Notes: generated from the letters alone by a model not told the origin. A DNA stretch of 64,000 nucleotides from Pedobacter caeni (GCF_900129215.1 NZ_FQUQ01000002.1:558001-622000), one strand, 5' to 3'. Numbered from the stretch's first letter, positions 45,301-54,867 are shown. Program-made: numbers and translations.

Positions 45301-45765
45301 TCTTATAAAGGGATCGATTTATCCGCAAATTTAACTGGGGTATTTGGAGTTAGTTTGTATAATGCAGACCGGATGCAGGGGGTTGACCCAACGTATTCGT
45401 TTAACTTATACGCAGAAGCATTAAACAGGTGGACCGGTCCCGGAACCAGCAACTCCATGCCTAGAATGTCTCTTGACCGTTCAAATGAGAACTACCGTAC
45501 CTCAGACCTGTTTATTGAAAACGGCAATTATGTGAGCCTTAAGAATCTAACCTTGGGGTATACTATACCGGCTGCTCTGATGAAAAAGGTGACTTTAAAC
45601 AGTTTAAGGCTTTATGTGACCGGACAAAATTTATTTATGATCACCAATTACTCTGGTTACACACCAGAACTGGGCTATACCAATGGCAACAGACAACGAG
45701 GTGTAGATGTTGCTCAGTATCCATCCGTAAGGTCGTTCACATTTGGTTTAACCCTAAAACTCTAA
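42394..45765 (+). CDS. SusC/RagA-family TonB-dependent outer-membrane receptor with STN domain
   Basis: 1,123 residues. A signal peptide is followed by an STN signalling domain (about 50-115, which contacts FecR), a carboxypeptidase-regulatory-like domain (about 128-200), a TonB-box region (DEIVVVGYGT), the plug and a 22-strand barrel ending in SFTFGLTLKL. The SusC signature IRGTGTINDANPLVVIDGVP is present. It forms the outer-membrane uptake channel with the SusD lipoprotein downstream. The substrate is not given by the sequence. Confidence 0.95.
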   Translation: MKKITKAFAWLFVQPPFKIILLMKGTSLLIMFTCLQVSASVYSQKKFSLDLKQTEVSNILTRIQKESDYRFFYNYSSIKKLGKVSLQVKNASINDVLEAIMGNKLPYKITADGVVFIYDQGAAKAQGPIKGKVVDAKGETLIGVSVKLQGTNVGATTDGNGTFVINAPETGVLEFSYVGYEKQIVKIAGQTNLTITMVETNSNLDEIVVVGYGTAKKIDVTGSIASVKGSDIQNLPVSTVASALEGRATGVNIVRNDGTPGAAPSIRIRGTGTINDANPLVVIDGVPSSNPDALSDVNPNDIASVEILKDASSSAIYGTRAANGVVLVTTKRGTYSQKLSTSINAYTGVSKSTKYIDLLTAPDLYMLKRERYTNDGVAFEKPWEDAYYATQRTDWQKAILGSGKVNNIDVNIQGGNDASTYYFSTSFYDEKGIIDKSYFNRFSTRINSEHKFKSWLKVGQNLQVTYGENNGFNNNDSQAGLLFSALRYNPAIPTVNEDGSFGTSKAFANQLGDINNPYATIQKADAYNRKYRAVANVFAEVPIYKDLNFRVNYGFDGTINRSYSFDIQDLNQARQNSNSTLTHGEEEIYSHLLDLLLIYDKQVNKHHITFTGGYSLQSFRNSFFSAAKTGYDDTSKEQRTLDNGKTLLAASGNFKDPSGLESVFARGFYDYDSRFLATLTFRADGSSKFASSNRWGYFPAFSLGWRLSNEQFMKNISWISNLKITGGWGELGNQNVDAFQYLSKIAVGNGYGTNGYTFGGSGVSGSAVVRTANPDIAWERAAMTNISVEAGFLQNKLTTSITWFDKNTKSMLVPALQIGTAGRVIAPDRNIGTMNNQGIEVDLNYQSGNEFQYSFGLNGSFIKNKVTQLYGSGAFLSSTVYGRSSQEISRTYEGQPIASFYGWKTAGLYQTQADINSDPYLTNDSRKGLIKPGDVRFVDFNGDGKIDGLDRTYLGNPNPKATLGFQTKLSYKGIDLSANLTGVFGVSLYNADRMQGVDPTYSFNLYAEALNRWTGPGTSNSMPRMSLDRSNENYRTSDLFIENGNYVSLKNLTLGYTIPAALMKKVTLNSLRLYVTGQNLFMITNYSGYTPELGYTNGNRQRGVDVAQYPSVRSFTFGLTLKL

Positions 45766-45769
45766 TCCC

Positions 45770-47251
45770 ATGAAAACAAAATTTATCATATATACATTTT
45801 TATTTGTGGTGGTTTTTTCCGCTGCATGCAAGAAAAACCTGGATCTTCAACAAAAAGGTGTATACAACACCGATAACTATTTCAGGAATGAAACTGATGC
45901 TGTGAATATCATTTCCGGTATATATAACTTACTGGCACAGGAAGATTATATATCTCATGCTGAAACTACTTTTGATGTGGCTTCAGATGATTATTGGAGA
46001 TCTGGTGACCATGCTGAAGACGAGGCAATTGAAAACTTAACCTATACTGCCTCTAATGCACAGGTAAATTTTAGCTGGACTTATAAATATGAGACCGTTA
46101 ACCGCTCCTCAAACGCCATCATCAACATTCCAAGAATTACAGAAATTACCCCTGCGGTAAAAAACCGATGTATGGGAGAAGCTTATTTCTTCCGTGCTTT
46201 TGGATATTGGAGGTTAATGTTGATTTATGGGGATGTGCCCATTGTTACCGAAGCTGATTACCAGAAAAGCAATTTTAACCTGCCAAAATCGCCAATAGAA
46301 GAAGTCCGCAAGCAAATAGAAGCCGACCTTTTAAAGGCAGTAGAGCTGTTACCGGAAAATTATCCTGATTCAGAGCGTGGAAGGGTAAATAAAGGGACAG
46401 CGTTGGGATTGTTAACCAAATTGTACATGTATTGGGAGAAACTGCCACAGGCAATTGAGACTGGTGAGAAGATCATTAATAACAGTAAGTATGCTTTGGC
46501 AACCAATTATCAGGATAATTTTACCAGGGCCAATGAGAAAAGCACAGAGATACTGATGTCTGTCCAGGGGCTTCAGAATGTAGTCTCAAATGACTATACC
46601 GTTTACTATATCCCAAGGGCTTGGGGAGGTTATGGATTCAGTCAGCCTTTAAAAGGCCTTGCTGATGAATTTGAGGCAAATGATACGAGAAAAGCAGCTA
46701 CCTTATTGAGTTTAGGGGATAAGATGGATATCGGAGATGGAAAAGGGGAAACGGAGTTTACTTCAGACTTATCATCAACAGGGTACAGCTTCCGTAAATA
46801 CGCTGTTTTCTTTCCGTTCAAATCAGGAGAGGGTACCGGACCGGATCATAATTATGCCGTCCCTTTAATGAGATCTGCAGATATCTATCTGCTGGTGGCT
46901 GAAGCTAAAATCCGTACGCAGGGAGCGGGAGCTGGTGATGCCCTGATCAACATGGTCAGGAAAAGAGCTTCTCTGCTATTGCCCCCTGTTGCAGGTGCAG
47001 GAATGCCACAACTGATTCACGAAAGACGGGTAGAGCTGGCAGGTGAAGGAGAGCGGCACCAGGATCTGATGCGCTGGGACAAAAAGAATATAGTGGATAT
47101 CGCGGCAATATACAACCTTCCAAAATCGAAATCCCCGGTAGACCAGGCTAAAACAGTAACTTTTGTCAGGCCAAAACATTATTACTATCCTATTCCACAA
47201 GTGGAGATTGATAAGAGTAATGGGGTGCTTAAGCAAAATCCAAACTTCTAG
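45770..47251 (+). CDS. SusD/RagB-family lipoprotein
   Basis: 493 residues with a lipoprotein signal (FLFVVVFSAACKK; lipid-carrying Cys21). Helical TPR-like repeats and the usual C-terminal block, ELAGEGERHQDLMRW and PIPQVEIDKSN, mark the SusD family. It would cap the SusC pore at 42394 and bind the ligand at the cell surface. It starts four bases after susC, and a terminator follows 20 bases after its stop, so the module ends here. Confidence 0.94.
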   Translation: MKTKFIIYTFLFVVVFSAACKKNLDLQQKGVYNTDNYFRNETDAVNIISGIYNLLAQEDYISHAETTFDVASDDYWRSGDHAEDEAIENLTYTASNAQVNFSWTYKYETVNRSSNAIINIPRITEITPAVKNRCMGEAYFFRAFGYWRLMLIYGDVPIVTEADYQKSNFNLPKSPIEEVRKQIEADLLKAVELLPENYPDSERGRVNKGTALGLLTKLYMYWEKLPQAIETGEKIINNSKYALATNYQDNFTRANEKSTEILMSVQGLQNVVSNDYTVYYIPRAWGGYGFSQPLKGLADEFEANDTRKAATLLSLGDKMDIGDGKGETEFTSDLSSTGYSFRKYAVFFPFKSGEGTGPDHNYAVPLMRSADIYLLVAEAKIRTQGAGAGDALINMVRKRASLLLPPVAGAGMPQLIHERRVELAGEGERHQDLMRWDKKNIVDIAAIYNLPKSKSPVDQAKTVTFVRPKHYYYPIPQVEIDKSNGVLKQNPNF

Positions 47252-47271
47252 TAAGATATTTTATTTAACGG

Positions 47272-47297
47272 GGGGCACTGCTATTTTTCAGTGCCCC
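47272..47297 (+). terminator. Terminator after the first SusD gene
   Basis: GGGGCACTG (47272-47280) pairs with CAGTGCCCC (47289-47297) across an 8-base loop, followed by a T-rich stretch (TTATTTGTTTG). Confidence 0.82.
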
Positions 47298-47335
47298 TTA
47301 TTTGTTTGTCAGATATTCTGAGCATTCTTTTTATG

Positions 47336-47343
47336 TATCTTTG
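47336..47343 (+). promoter_or_regulatory. Putative -7 box for the ABC-F gene
   Basis: TATCTTTG fits TAnnTTTG, 23 bases before the GTG start and after the terminator of the previous module. The -33 box is not clear. Confidence 0.4.
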
Positions 47344-47366
47344 CCGCAATTCAATATTCTCATACT

Positions 47367-49001
47367 GTGATTAATGTAAATAACATCTCCGTTTCATTTG
47401 GCGGAACCACGCTGTTTAGCGACGTAACTTTTTCGATAAACGAGAACGATAAGATTGCCCTGATGGGTAAGAATGGTGCTGGTAAGTCGACCATTTTAAA
47501 GATCATTGCCGATGCGGCTAAACCTACTTCTGGTAATGTAACCGGTCCAAAGGACGCAGTAATAGCGTATTTGCCACAGCATTTCCTCACTCAGGATAAA
47601 GTTACTGTTTTTGAAGAAACGATGAAAGCTTTCGAAGAGGTAAATCAGATGCAAAAGGAGCTTGATGAGCTGAATGAGCAGCTTACTGTTCGTACCGATT
47701 ACGATAGTGATGACTACATGAAGCTGATTGAACGCGTGTCGGAACTGAGTGAGAAATTTTACTCCATCGAAGAGATCAATTATGATGCAGAAGTAGAAAA
47801 GGTGCTAAAAGGTTTAGGTTTCGAGCGTAAGGACTTTACCCGCCAAACTTCTGAGTTTTCAGGCGGATGGCGCATGCGTATTGAGCTGGCCAAAATTCTG
47901 TTAAAGAAACCAGATCTGATTTTACTGGATGAGCCTACCAACCACATGGATATCGAGAGTATTCAATGGTTGGAAGATTTCCTGATCAACTCCGCAAAAG
48001 CGGTCATGGTGATCTCTCACGACCGTGCCTTTGTAGATAACATTACCAATCGTACCATTGAGGTTACCATGGGTAGAATATACGATTACAAAGCTAAATA
48101 TACCCATTATCTGCAGTTGCGTGCTGACCGTCGTGTGCACCAGTTGAAAGCTTACGAAGAACAACAACGTTTTATTGCGGATAACCAGGAATTTATAGAC
48201 CGGTTTAGGGGAACCTACTCCAAAACCCTGCAGGTGCAATCGCGTGTAAAAATGCTTGAAAAGCTGGAGGTGATTGAGATTGATGAAGTAGATACTTCTG
48301 CATTACGGTTGAAATTCCCACCATCGCCACGTTCTGGTCAATATCCGGTAATTGTAGAAGAGCTGACTAAAACTTATGGTGATCATGTCGTGTTTCAAAA
48401 AGCATCTATGGTGATCAAGCAGGGTGAAAAGGTTGCTTTTGTGGGTAAAAATGGTGAGGGTAAGTCGACCATGATCAAAGCGATCATGAACGAGATCGAT
48501 TTTGAAGGAACTTTAAAAGTAGGGCACAATGCTAAGATCGGATACTTTGCCCAAAATCAGGCCGCATTACTCGACGAGAATTTAACCGTATTCGAAACCA
48601 TTAACCAGATCCCGATCAGTGATGGTAGTATAAAAATAAAAGACCTTTTAGGCGCCTTTATGTTTAGTGGAGATGATACCACGAAAAAAGTTAAGGTACT
48701 TTCCGGAGGGGAGAAAACCCGTTTGGCCATGATCAAGTTATTGTTAGAACCTGTGAATGTGTTGATACTGGATGAGCCAACCAATCATTTGGACATGAAG
48801 ACCAAAGATATTATCAAGGATGCCCTTAAGGATTTTGATGGCACTTTGATCCTGGTATCCCATGATCGGGATTTCCTGGATGGGCTGGCAGAAAAAGTAT
48901 TCGAGTTTGGTAATAAGCGCGTCCGTGAACACTTTGAGGATATCAAAGGATTCCTTGCCTACAAGAAAATGGATAGCCTAAAAGAAATCGAGCAAAACTA
49001 A
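47367..49001 (+). CDS. ABC-F family ATPase (translation-associated)
   Basis: 544 residues with two ATP-binding domains and no membrane segment. Walker A motifs are GKNGAGKST and GKNGEGKST; signatures FSGGWRMRIELAKIL and LSGGEKTRLAMIKLL; Walker B blocks LILLDEPTNHMD and VLILDEPTNHLD. A charged linker of about 80 residues joins them. ABC-F proteins act on the ribosome. The start is GTG. It lies between two terminators, so it is a single-gene unit unrelated to the SusCD modules on either side. Confidence 0.93.
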   Translation: MINVNNISVSFGGTTLFSDVTFSINENDKIALMGKNGAGKSTILKIIADAAKPTSGNVTGPKDAVIAYLPQHFLTQDKVTVFEETMKAFEEVNQMQKELDELNEQLTVRTDYDSDDYMKLIERVSELSEKFYSIEEINYDAEVEKVLKGLGFERKDFTRQTSEFSGGWRMRIELAKILLKKPDLILLDEPTNHMDIESIQWLEDFLINSAKAVMVISHDRAFVDNITNRTIEVTMGRIYDYKAKYTHYLQLRADRRVHQLKAYEEQQRFIADNQEFIDRFRGTYSKTLQVQSRVKMLEKLEVIEIDEVDTSALRLKFPPSPRSGQYPVIVEELTKTYGDHVVFQKASMVIKQGEKVAFVGKNGEGKSTMIKAIMNEIDFEGTLKVGHNAKIGYFAQNQAALLDENLTVFETINQIPISDGSIKIKDLLGAFMFSGDDTTKKVKVLSGGEKTRLAMIKLLLEPVNVLILDEPTNHLDMKTKDIIKDALKDFDGTLILVSHDRDFLDGLAEKVFEFGNKRVREHFEDIKGFLAYKKMDSLKEIEQN

Positions 49002-49022
49002 AAAGAGGACTGGATACACTGG

Positions 49023-49048
49023 AAAGCCTTAGATTTTTCTAAGGCTTT
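49023..49048 (+). terminator. Terminator of the ABC-F gene
   Basis: AAAGCCTTAGA (49023-49033) pairs perfectly with TCTAAGGCTTT (49038-49048) around a 4-base T loop, followed by more T, 22 bases after the stop. Confidence 0.88.
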
Positions 49049-49376
49049 TTGCTTTTTAGTTCTTGATATTAATGAGGCTAACAAGTACTTTTACCATCAT
49101 CTCTTTTTCATCTGATTTACTTTCTGCCATCATTAAAGTTAGCGCAACTAAGCCGATATTACTGTCTGGTTAAATTAGACTTAAAGTGTTTCAGCCTTAC
49201 CTGTGCTTTGGGAAGATCTCTATTTATGAAAGGGGGGAGCTCTTTTTTTACCCGTCGAGAATACTCAGAGAAATAAAATTTTACTACATCAGGCAGATAA
49301 AATCCGGCTATACCAAATTAATTACATATTATTGAAATGAAATTTTAACCCAAACTATTCCCGGATTCAATTGTCA
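49049..49376. other. Intergenic region before the second sigma factor gene
   Basis: About 330 bases with no gene or consensus promoter found. It should hold the promoter of the second sigma/FecR module. Confidence 0.5.
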
Positions 49377-49955
49377 ATGGAAAACTATGCTAAGCGCTCT
49401 GACTTAGAATTGTTGCAGATGCTCCAGCGTGGTGACCGTTTAGCTTATACAGAAATATTTGAAAGGTATAAATTCATTCTTCATCATCATGCCATAAAAA
49501 AGCTGCCAAACAGAGAGGAAGTAAAAGATATTGTACAGGAAGTATTCACTATGCTTTGGACAAGAAGAGAAGGCATGAACATTCATACCAATCTTTCAGG
49601 GTATCTATATACTTCATTGAAGCATAGCATCCTTGATCATTTTTCAAAACAGCAGGTTCGGGCCAGATATGTGGATTCGATGAAAGATTTTGCGAGTCAT
49701 GGAGAGATTCTTCCTGATTACCGCATCAGGGAAAAACAATTATCTGCAGCTATAGAAGCAGAAATCAGCATGTTGCCTGAGAAAATGAGGATTGTTTTTG
49801 AGCTGAGCAGAAAAACTTACCTCAGTCATAGCGAGATTGCAGCGCAATTGGGTATCTCAGAAAAGACAGTCAACAGGCAGATTTCTAATGCTTTAAAGAT
49901 ACTAAGGTCCAGACTTGGACTCTTCGCTTACCTGGCCTTTCTGATCAGGTATTAA
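49377..49955 (+). CDS. ECF-type RNA polymerase sigma factor
   Basis: 192 residues from the ATG at 49377 (a TTG six bases earlier is in frame). Region 2 has ELLQMLQRGDRLAYTEIFERY and DIVQEVFTMLWTRREG; region 4 has LPEKMRIVFELSRKTYLSHSEIAAQLGISEKTV. It is followed by FecR, SusC and SusD, then an ABC/MutS/M16 gene set, which it may control. It is not a close copy of the sigma factor at 40503. Confidence 0.91.
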   Translation: MENYAKRSDLELLQMLQRGDRLAYTEIFERYKFILHHHAIKKLPNREEVKDIVQEVFTMLWTRREGMNIHTNLSGYLYTSLKHSILDHFSKQQVRARYVDSMKDFASHGEILPDYRIREKQLSAAIEAEISMLPEKMRIVFELSRKTYLSHSEIAAQLGISEKTVNRQISNALKILRSRLGLFAYLAFLIRY

Positions 49956-50047
49956 AAAAAATAAAAAAATATTGATTTCGTCTGCATGTTCAGCCCGACT
50001 TAGCCGTCTTGGTATATAATTAGGGGAAAAAACAATCTGAGATCAAT

Positions 50048-51187
50048 ATGCGTACAGCAGACTATGAAAAATTATTAGATCAATATAAAGCCGGTAATTG
50101 TACCCAAGAAGAGATCGCATTTATAGAAAGCTGGTACCTTGCTTATCAGGAGGGTACACTATACGAAGATTTGTCTTTAGCTGACAGAGAAACTGATCTG
50201 GCTGAGGTACGGGAAGCACTTGGCCTTGAATATCCAAAACCGGAGGTTCGCCTGTGGCCGCGACTGGTTGCCACTGCTGCTGCGATTTTAATCGTATTTG
50301 GAGCGGGACTCTATTTTTACATGGATAAAAACAATCCCACTGTCCCTGTCTATGCCAATGACATCCCATCAAAAGGAAAAAATACGGCTACGCTGACCCT
50401 TGCAAATGGTGAAAAGATTGAATTGTCTGAAGTCAGAATTGGTAAACTGGCAGATCAGGCAGGCATTCAGATTTCAAAAACAAAAGACGGACAATTAATT
50501 TATGAAATCGGGAATAAGCCGGATGCTATGGCGAATAAGTGGAATACACTTTCGACAGCCAAAGGCGAAACTTATATGGTACAGCTCCCTGATGGGACGA
50601 AGGTCTGGCTCAATAACGCATCGGCATTAAAATACCCGGCTACTTTTACTAATGTAAAAAAACGAAGTGTGGAATTGAGTGGTGAAGCCTATTTTGAGGT
50701 TGCTAAAGATCAGCTTCATCCCTTTGTCGTGAAAACAGCAGAGCAGGAGGTAGAGGTACTGGGAACGCACTTTAACATCAATAGTTATACCGACGAAAAC
50801 AGCACCAGAACTACCCTTCTGGAAGGAGCAGTAAAAGTAAGCTTGGTTAATGGGGTCCTGTCAAGGGTGATTAAGCCGGGTGAGGAAGTACTGAACATAC
50901 AGCAGCAGCTGAAGGTAAAGCCGGCAAACATTAAAGATGCGGTAGCCTGGAAAACGGGCTATTTCAGGTTCAATAACGAAAATCTGGAAAGCATCATGCG
51001 CCAGGTTTCCAGGTGGTACGACGTAGACGTTGTATACGAAGGTAACCGAAATGAATTGGCTTCCCTTACTTTCTGGGGTATTGTTTCCAAAGAGAAGAAT
51101 GTTTCTGAAGTTTTAAAGATGATCGAACGGGCGGAGAAAGTGAAGTTCAGAATTAGCGGTAGGACCATAACCGTTATACCAAATTAA
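50048..51187 (+). CDS. FecR-type anti-sigma factor
   Basis: 379 residues: cytoplasmic N-terminus (1 to about 70), a membrane segment (about 72-91), FecR domain (VQLPDGTKVWLNNASALKYP and VLGTHFNINSY) and a C-terminal DUF4974 domain ending VKFRISGRTITVIPN. It starts 92 bases after the sigma gene and would pass a signal from the SusC receptor at 51418. The two FecR proteins share their domain order but differ in length and sequence. Confidence 0.93.
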   Translation: MRTADYEKLLDQYKAGNCTQEEIAFIESWYLAYQEGTLYEDLSLADRETDLAEVREALGLEYPKPEVRLWPRLVATAAAILIVFGAGLYFYMDKNNPTVPVYANDIPSKGKNTATLTLANGEKIELSEVRIGKLADQAGIQISKTKDGQLIYEIGNKPDAMANKWNTLSTAKGETYMVQLPDGTKVWLNNASALKYPATFTNVKKRSVELSGEAYFEVAKDQLHPFVVKTAEQEVEVLGTHFNINSYTDENSTRTTLLEGAVKVSLVNGVLSRVIKPGEEVLNIQQQLKVKPANIKDAVAWKTGYFRFNNENLESIMRQVSRWYDVDVVYEGNRNELASLTFWGIVSKEKNVSEVLKMIERAEKVKFRISGRTITVIPN

Positions 51188-51231
51188 AACCAATCCTATT
51201 TATATATCAACCAACAACCAAACCTAGACAC

Positions 51232-51261
51232 ATGAAAAGAAGAAATCACAGAGACCCTTAG
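51232..51261 (+). CDS. Possible 9-codon leader peptide before the second susC
   Basis: An ATG 45 bases after the fecR stop begins MKRRNHRDP and a stop. The same ACCAAA and CTAGA motifs come before it as in the first module. Position and length match the ORF at 42244. It may be a leader peptide or chance. Confidence 0.35.
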   Translation: MKRRNHRDP

Positions 51262-51285
51262 CAGAATGCTTTCAGATAAATCAGA

Positions 51286-51314
51286 AAACAGGAACGTTCG
51301 CACCGTTCCTGTTT
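51286..51314 (+). promoter_or_regulatory. Hairpin in the second fecR-susC leader
   Basis: AAACAGGAACG (51286-51296) pairs perfectly with CGTTCCTGTTT (51304-51314) around a 7-base loop, and AATCAG (51279-51284) with CTGATT (51319-51324) may extend it. It lies 24 bases after the small ORF stop and 104 before susC. It corresponds in position to the hairpin at 42289-42313. Confidence 0.5.
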
Positions 51315-51417
51315 AATCCTGATTGGCATAAAACAACGAATTAACATTATTTTATTATTGCCGGATTGCCTGTTGCCTCTGAAAGCAGGGCATTTCCGGT
51401 GCAGACCAACATTTCAA

Positions 51418-54400
51418 ATGTATAAAAATTTTACAAAATATTTTTGTATGTCTCCGGGCTACAGGGGTAAATCCCTTCAGTCAATAGGGCCAGATCACTA
51501 CGCGGCTGCTGGCCATAGGCTGTGGGGAATAAATATAATTCTTGTGATGAAATTAATTACGGCATTATTGATTCTGGGCCTCGCTCAGGTAAGTGCGGCT
51601 ACTTTTGCACAGAAAATAACCATTAACAAAACAAACGCGAGTATTGAAACTGTCCTTGAGGAAATAGGAAGACAAAGCGGATATGATGTTTTTGTTGGGG
51701 TGAAGACCCTGAAAAGCGCTAAGCCAGTAAACATCAATGTGAAAAATGCAGCGATAGATGATGTGTTAAAGATTTGCCTGGAAGGACAACAACTGGATTT
51801 TTCTATTGAAAATAAGATCATCGTGATTAAACAAAAGCAACTTTCTATTCTGGAGAAGGTGGTTGCCGTGTTTTCCGGTAAAGAGATATTTGGAATTGTG
51901 CTGGACAATGAAAACAACCTGTTGTCGGGCGCGACAGTAACCATTAAAGGCTACAACCGTAGTACCACGACCAATGCGATGGGGCAGTTCAAATTAAAGG
52001 ATGTTCCGGAAGATGCCATTTTGCAGATCTCTTATATGGGATATGTGACTAAAGAAATTAAGGCAGCCGACAACCTTTTGGGGGTAAAACTGGAACTAAG
52101 TACTTCTAAACTGGATGAGGTCCAGGTCATGGCCTATGGAAAAACCAACAGGCGCTTGTCTACAGGGAATATCGTAACCATTAGTGCTAAGGAACTGGAA
52201 AAGCAACCGGTAAACAATCCGTTGCTGGCACTTTCTGGCAAGGTTCCGGGGATGATCGTCACACAAACCAATGGTTATGCAGCCAGTCCTGTTAAGGTAG
52301 AGATCAGGGGCAGAAAAGCCATCAGTCCTAATTTTGTATCTGATCCACTATACATCATCGATGGCGTTCCGCTCAGCAATATGGAATTAAGTGTGGGGTC
52401 TAATTACAACAATGGTTCCGCAGGTGTGATCCAGAATGGATTTTCCGCAACAGGTGGTCAGAGTCCGTTGTTTAACTTAAGGACCAGCAATATCGAAAGT
52501 ATTGAAGTCCTGAAAGATGGTGATGCTACCGCGATCTATGGATCAAGAGGAGCAAATGGGGTAATCCTCATCACCACAAAAAAAGGAAAGCCCGGCGCAA
52601 GTACTTTTTCAGTGAACGCTTCACAAGGGCTTAGTTATGTGAAGCAACGTTATAGCATGCTCAACACGGAGCAATACTTACAGCTCAGGAGAGAGGCCTT
52701 TGCAAATGACAACATCACCCCAACAATAGCCAATGCGCCAGATTTAATGTTGTACGATCAAACACGCTATACAGACTGGCAAAAAAAGCTTTGGGGCAAT
52801 GTGGGTAAAAAGACAGATGCTTCTATGAGCTTATCAGGTGGAGATCAGCAAACACAGTTTCTGGTCTCGGGCGACTATGGCAGGTCAGAGGAGATTCTTT
52901 CTAATGGCGGAAACAACCAAAACGCGGCTTTGTCACTCAGCTTAAATCACAGCGCCCTGGAACAGAAATTTAAAATAAATGCAAATGTTCTTTACACTTA
53001 TTCTGCCGTTAAGACCCTGACCACACCCAATGCTGTTACTGTAGCACCCAATGCACCGGATATTTATGCTACAGATGGCAATCTGAATTACAATGCCTGG
53101 GGTAGAAGTCCGGATGGCATTGCTTATTTTCCTTTTGGTGGTTTGGAATCCAGCTATTTCTCCAACACCCATCTGGTTAAAACGGGTATGAACCTGAGGT
53201 ATCAGATGGCCAACAACCTGAGCTTATCTACCAACCTTGGCTATACGTTTACTTTTAATGCCAATCGCTTTTACAACCCGATTTCCGGTATGGATCCGCT
53301 CAGCAATCCAACTGCCAACGCATTTTCAGGAGGTACCAATAATTCCAACTGGATTATCGAACCTCAGCTAAATTACAACGTTAATTTGTTTGGCGGTGAG
53401 TTCAGTGTATTGTTGGGCAGTAGCTTGCAAAAGGATGGCACAAAGGCTTCAGGAGTTTATGGCCTTAATTATGCGACCGACGACTTTCTGGAATCCATCG
53501 CACTTGCACCTTTTAAACTGAATTATGAAAACATTGGCCATTATAAATATGCGGCGGTATTTGGCAGGTTAAGTTATAACCTGAAGGATAAGTACATCAT
53601 CAATATCAATGGAAGAAGAGATGGATCATCGCGCTTTGGCCCCGGAAAACAGTTTGGTAATTTCGGCTCCCTTGGGGCGGCATGGGTCTTATCTAAAGAG
53701 AACTGGATTAAAGACCATCTTCCTTCCATGATCAGTTTTCTTAAATTAAGAGGAAGCTACGGATTAACCGGTAGCGATGCAGTTGGCGATTACAAATACC
53801 TCACCCAATGGGCAAATAATCAAGCAGGATCCTTACCGCTACCCAATTATAATGGCGTTACACCGCTGGTTAGCTTATTGGCCGTAAATCCGGATTACAG
53901 ATGGCAGGTGGCAAAGAAACTGGAAGTTGCCGTAAATCTGGGCTTTTGGGACGACCGGGTTAACCTGCAGATCTCCCGCTATCGCGAACGAATTGGCAAT
54001 CAGCTTACGGAGTACCCAACACCACTCTACAGTGGCTTCAAAAGCGTTGTTGCCAACTGGCCGGCTTTGCTTGAAAATAAAGGATGGGAATTTGCACTTG
54101 ACATCGAAGCCATCAGAACGGATAAAATAAAATGGAGCTGGAGCTTTAACGGCGGCCGGAATACCAATATACTGGCCAGTTATCCGGGAATAGAACTTAC
54201 CCCATATGCCAGTCTTTTTAAAGTAGGCCAGTCGCTCAATTCCATATATGTTTTACATTATACGGGAATAGACCCACAAACAGGGAAATACACCTTCGAA
54301 GACTACAATAAAGACGGTGGTATTTTCTTCGACAACACAGGGATGCCAGGTACCGGAACAGATGATCGTTATGTGAACATTGATACCACGCCCAAGTTTG

Positions 54401-54867
54401 CCGGTGGTTTTGGAACTTCTTTTACTTATGACAAGTTCAGCATTAGTGCCCTTTTTGAATACAGACAACAAATCGGTATTAATCCGGATTACAGTGTTGG
54501 AAGTTTGCTGGGCAGCATGAACAACCAGCCCGCTGACATCTTTGGCAACTATTGGAAGAAACCCGGCGACCATGCTTTATATGCCAGGCCAACAACGATT
54601 TCTGGAGATCCAAGTACCAACAGATTTTTTGCTTCAGACGGCCAATACCGGGATGCTTCTTTTCTAAGGATGAACAACATCTCCTTTGGGTATCAGTTCA
54701 ATGAAAAATTATCTAAAAAGATGGGTGCAAAATCATTAAACGTATATGCCAATGCACAAAACATCTTTGTGCTAAGCAAGGGAAAAGGCCTGGATCCAAC
54801 CATACAAAATTTTGGGGCACTTCCACCGGCAAAAGCCGTAGTATTTGGTGTTCAAGCAGAGTTTTAA
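51418..54867 (+). CDS. SusC/RagA-family TonB-dependent outer-membrane receptor with STN domain
   Basis: 1,149 residues from the ATG at 51418, chosen because MYKNFTKYFC is a common start in this family; an upstream in-frame start at 51358 was set aside. A long N-terminal stretch precedes the signal peptide (MKLITALLILGLAQVSAATFAQ). Next come the STN domain, a carboxypeptidase-like domain (about 165-240), plug (with VKVEIRGRKAISPNF and DPLYIIDGVPLSN) and barrel ending KAVVFGVQAEF. It would work with the SusD at 54886. The substrate is unknown. Confidence 0.94.
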   Translation: MYKNFTKYFCMSPGYRGKSLQSIGPDHYAAAGHRLWGINIILVMKLITALLILGLAQVSAATFAQKITINKTNASIETVLEEIGRQSGYDVFVGVKTLKSAKPVNINVKNAAIDDVLKICLEGQQLDFSIENKIIVIKQKQLSILEKVVAVFSGKEIFGIVLDNENNLLSGATVTIKGYNRSTTTNAMGQFKLKDVPEDAILQISYMGYVTKEIKAADNLLGVKLELSTSKLDEVQVMAYGKTNRRLSTGNIVTISAKELEKQPVNNPLLALSGKVPGMIVTQTNGYAASPVKVEIRGRKAISPNFVSDPLYIIDGVPLSNMELSVGSNYNNGSAGVIQNGFSATGGQSPLFNLRTSNIESIEVLKDGDATAIYGSRGANGVILITTKKGKPGASTFSVNASQGLSYVKQRYSMLNTEQYLQLRREAFANDNITPTIANAPDLMLYDQTRYTDWQKKLWGNVGKKTDASMSLSGGDQQTQFLVSGDYGRSEEILSNGGNNQNAALSLSLNHSALEQKFKINANVLYTYSAVKTLTTPNAVTVAPNAPDIYATDGNLNYNAWGRSPDGIAYFPFGGLESSYFSNTHLVKTGMNLRYQMANNLSLSTNLGYTFTFNANRFYNPISGMDPLSNPTANAFSGGTNNSNWIIEPQLNYNVNLFGGEFSVLLGSSLQKDGTKASGVYGLNYATDDFLESIALAPFKLNYENIGHYKYAAVFGRLSYNLKDKYIININGRRDGSSRFGPGKQFGNFGSLGAAWVLSKENWIKDHLPSMISFLKLRGSYGLTGSDAVGDYKYLTQWANNQAGSLPLPNYNGVTPLVSLLAVNPDYRWQVAKKLEVAVNLGFWDDRVNLQISRYRERIGNQLTEYPTPLYSGFKSVVANWPALLENKGWEFALDIEAIRTDKIKWSWSFNGGRNTNILASYPGIELTPYASLFKVGQSLNSIYVLHYTGIDPQTGKYTFEDYNKDGGIFFDNTGMPGTGTDDRYVNIDTTPKFAGGFGTSFTYDKFSISALFEYRQQIGINPDYSVGSLLGSMNNQPADIFGNYWKKPGDHALYARPTTISGDPSTNRFFASDGQYRDASFLRMNNISFGYQFNEKLSKKMGAKSLNVYANAQNIFVLSKGKGLDPTIQNFGALPPAKAVVFGVQAEF

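Noticed and set aside
51358..51417. Upstream in-frame start for the second SusC
   Set aside because: The extra 20 residues are not typical; MYKNFTKYFC at 51418 is the familiar start.
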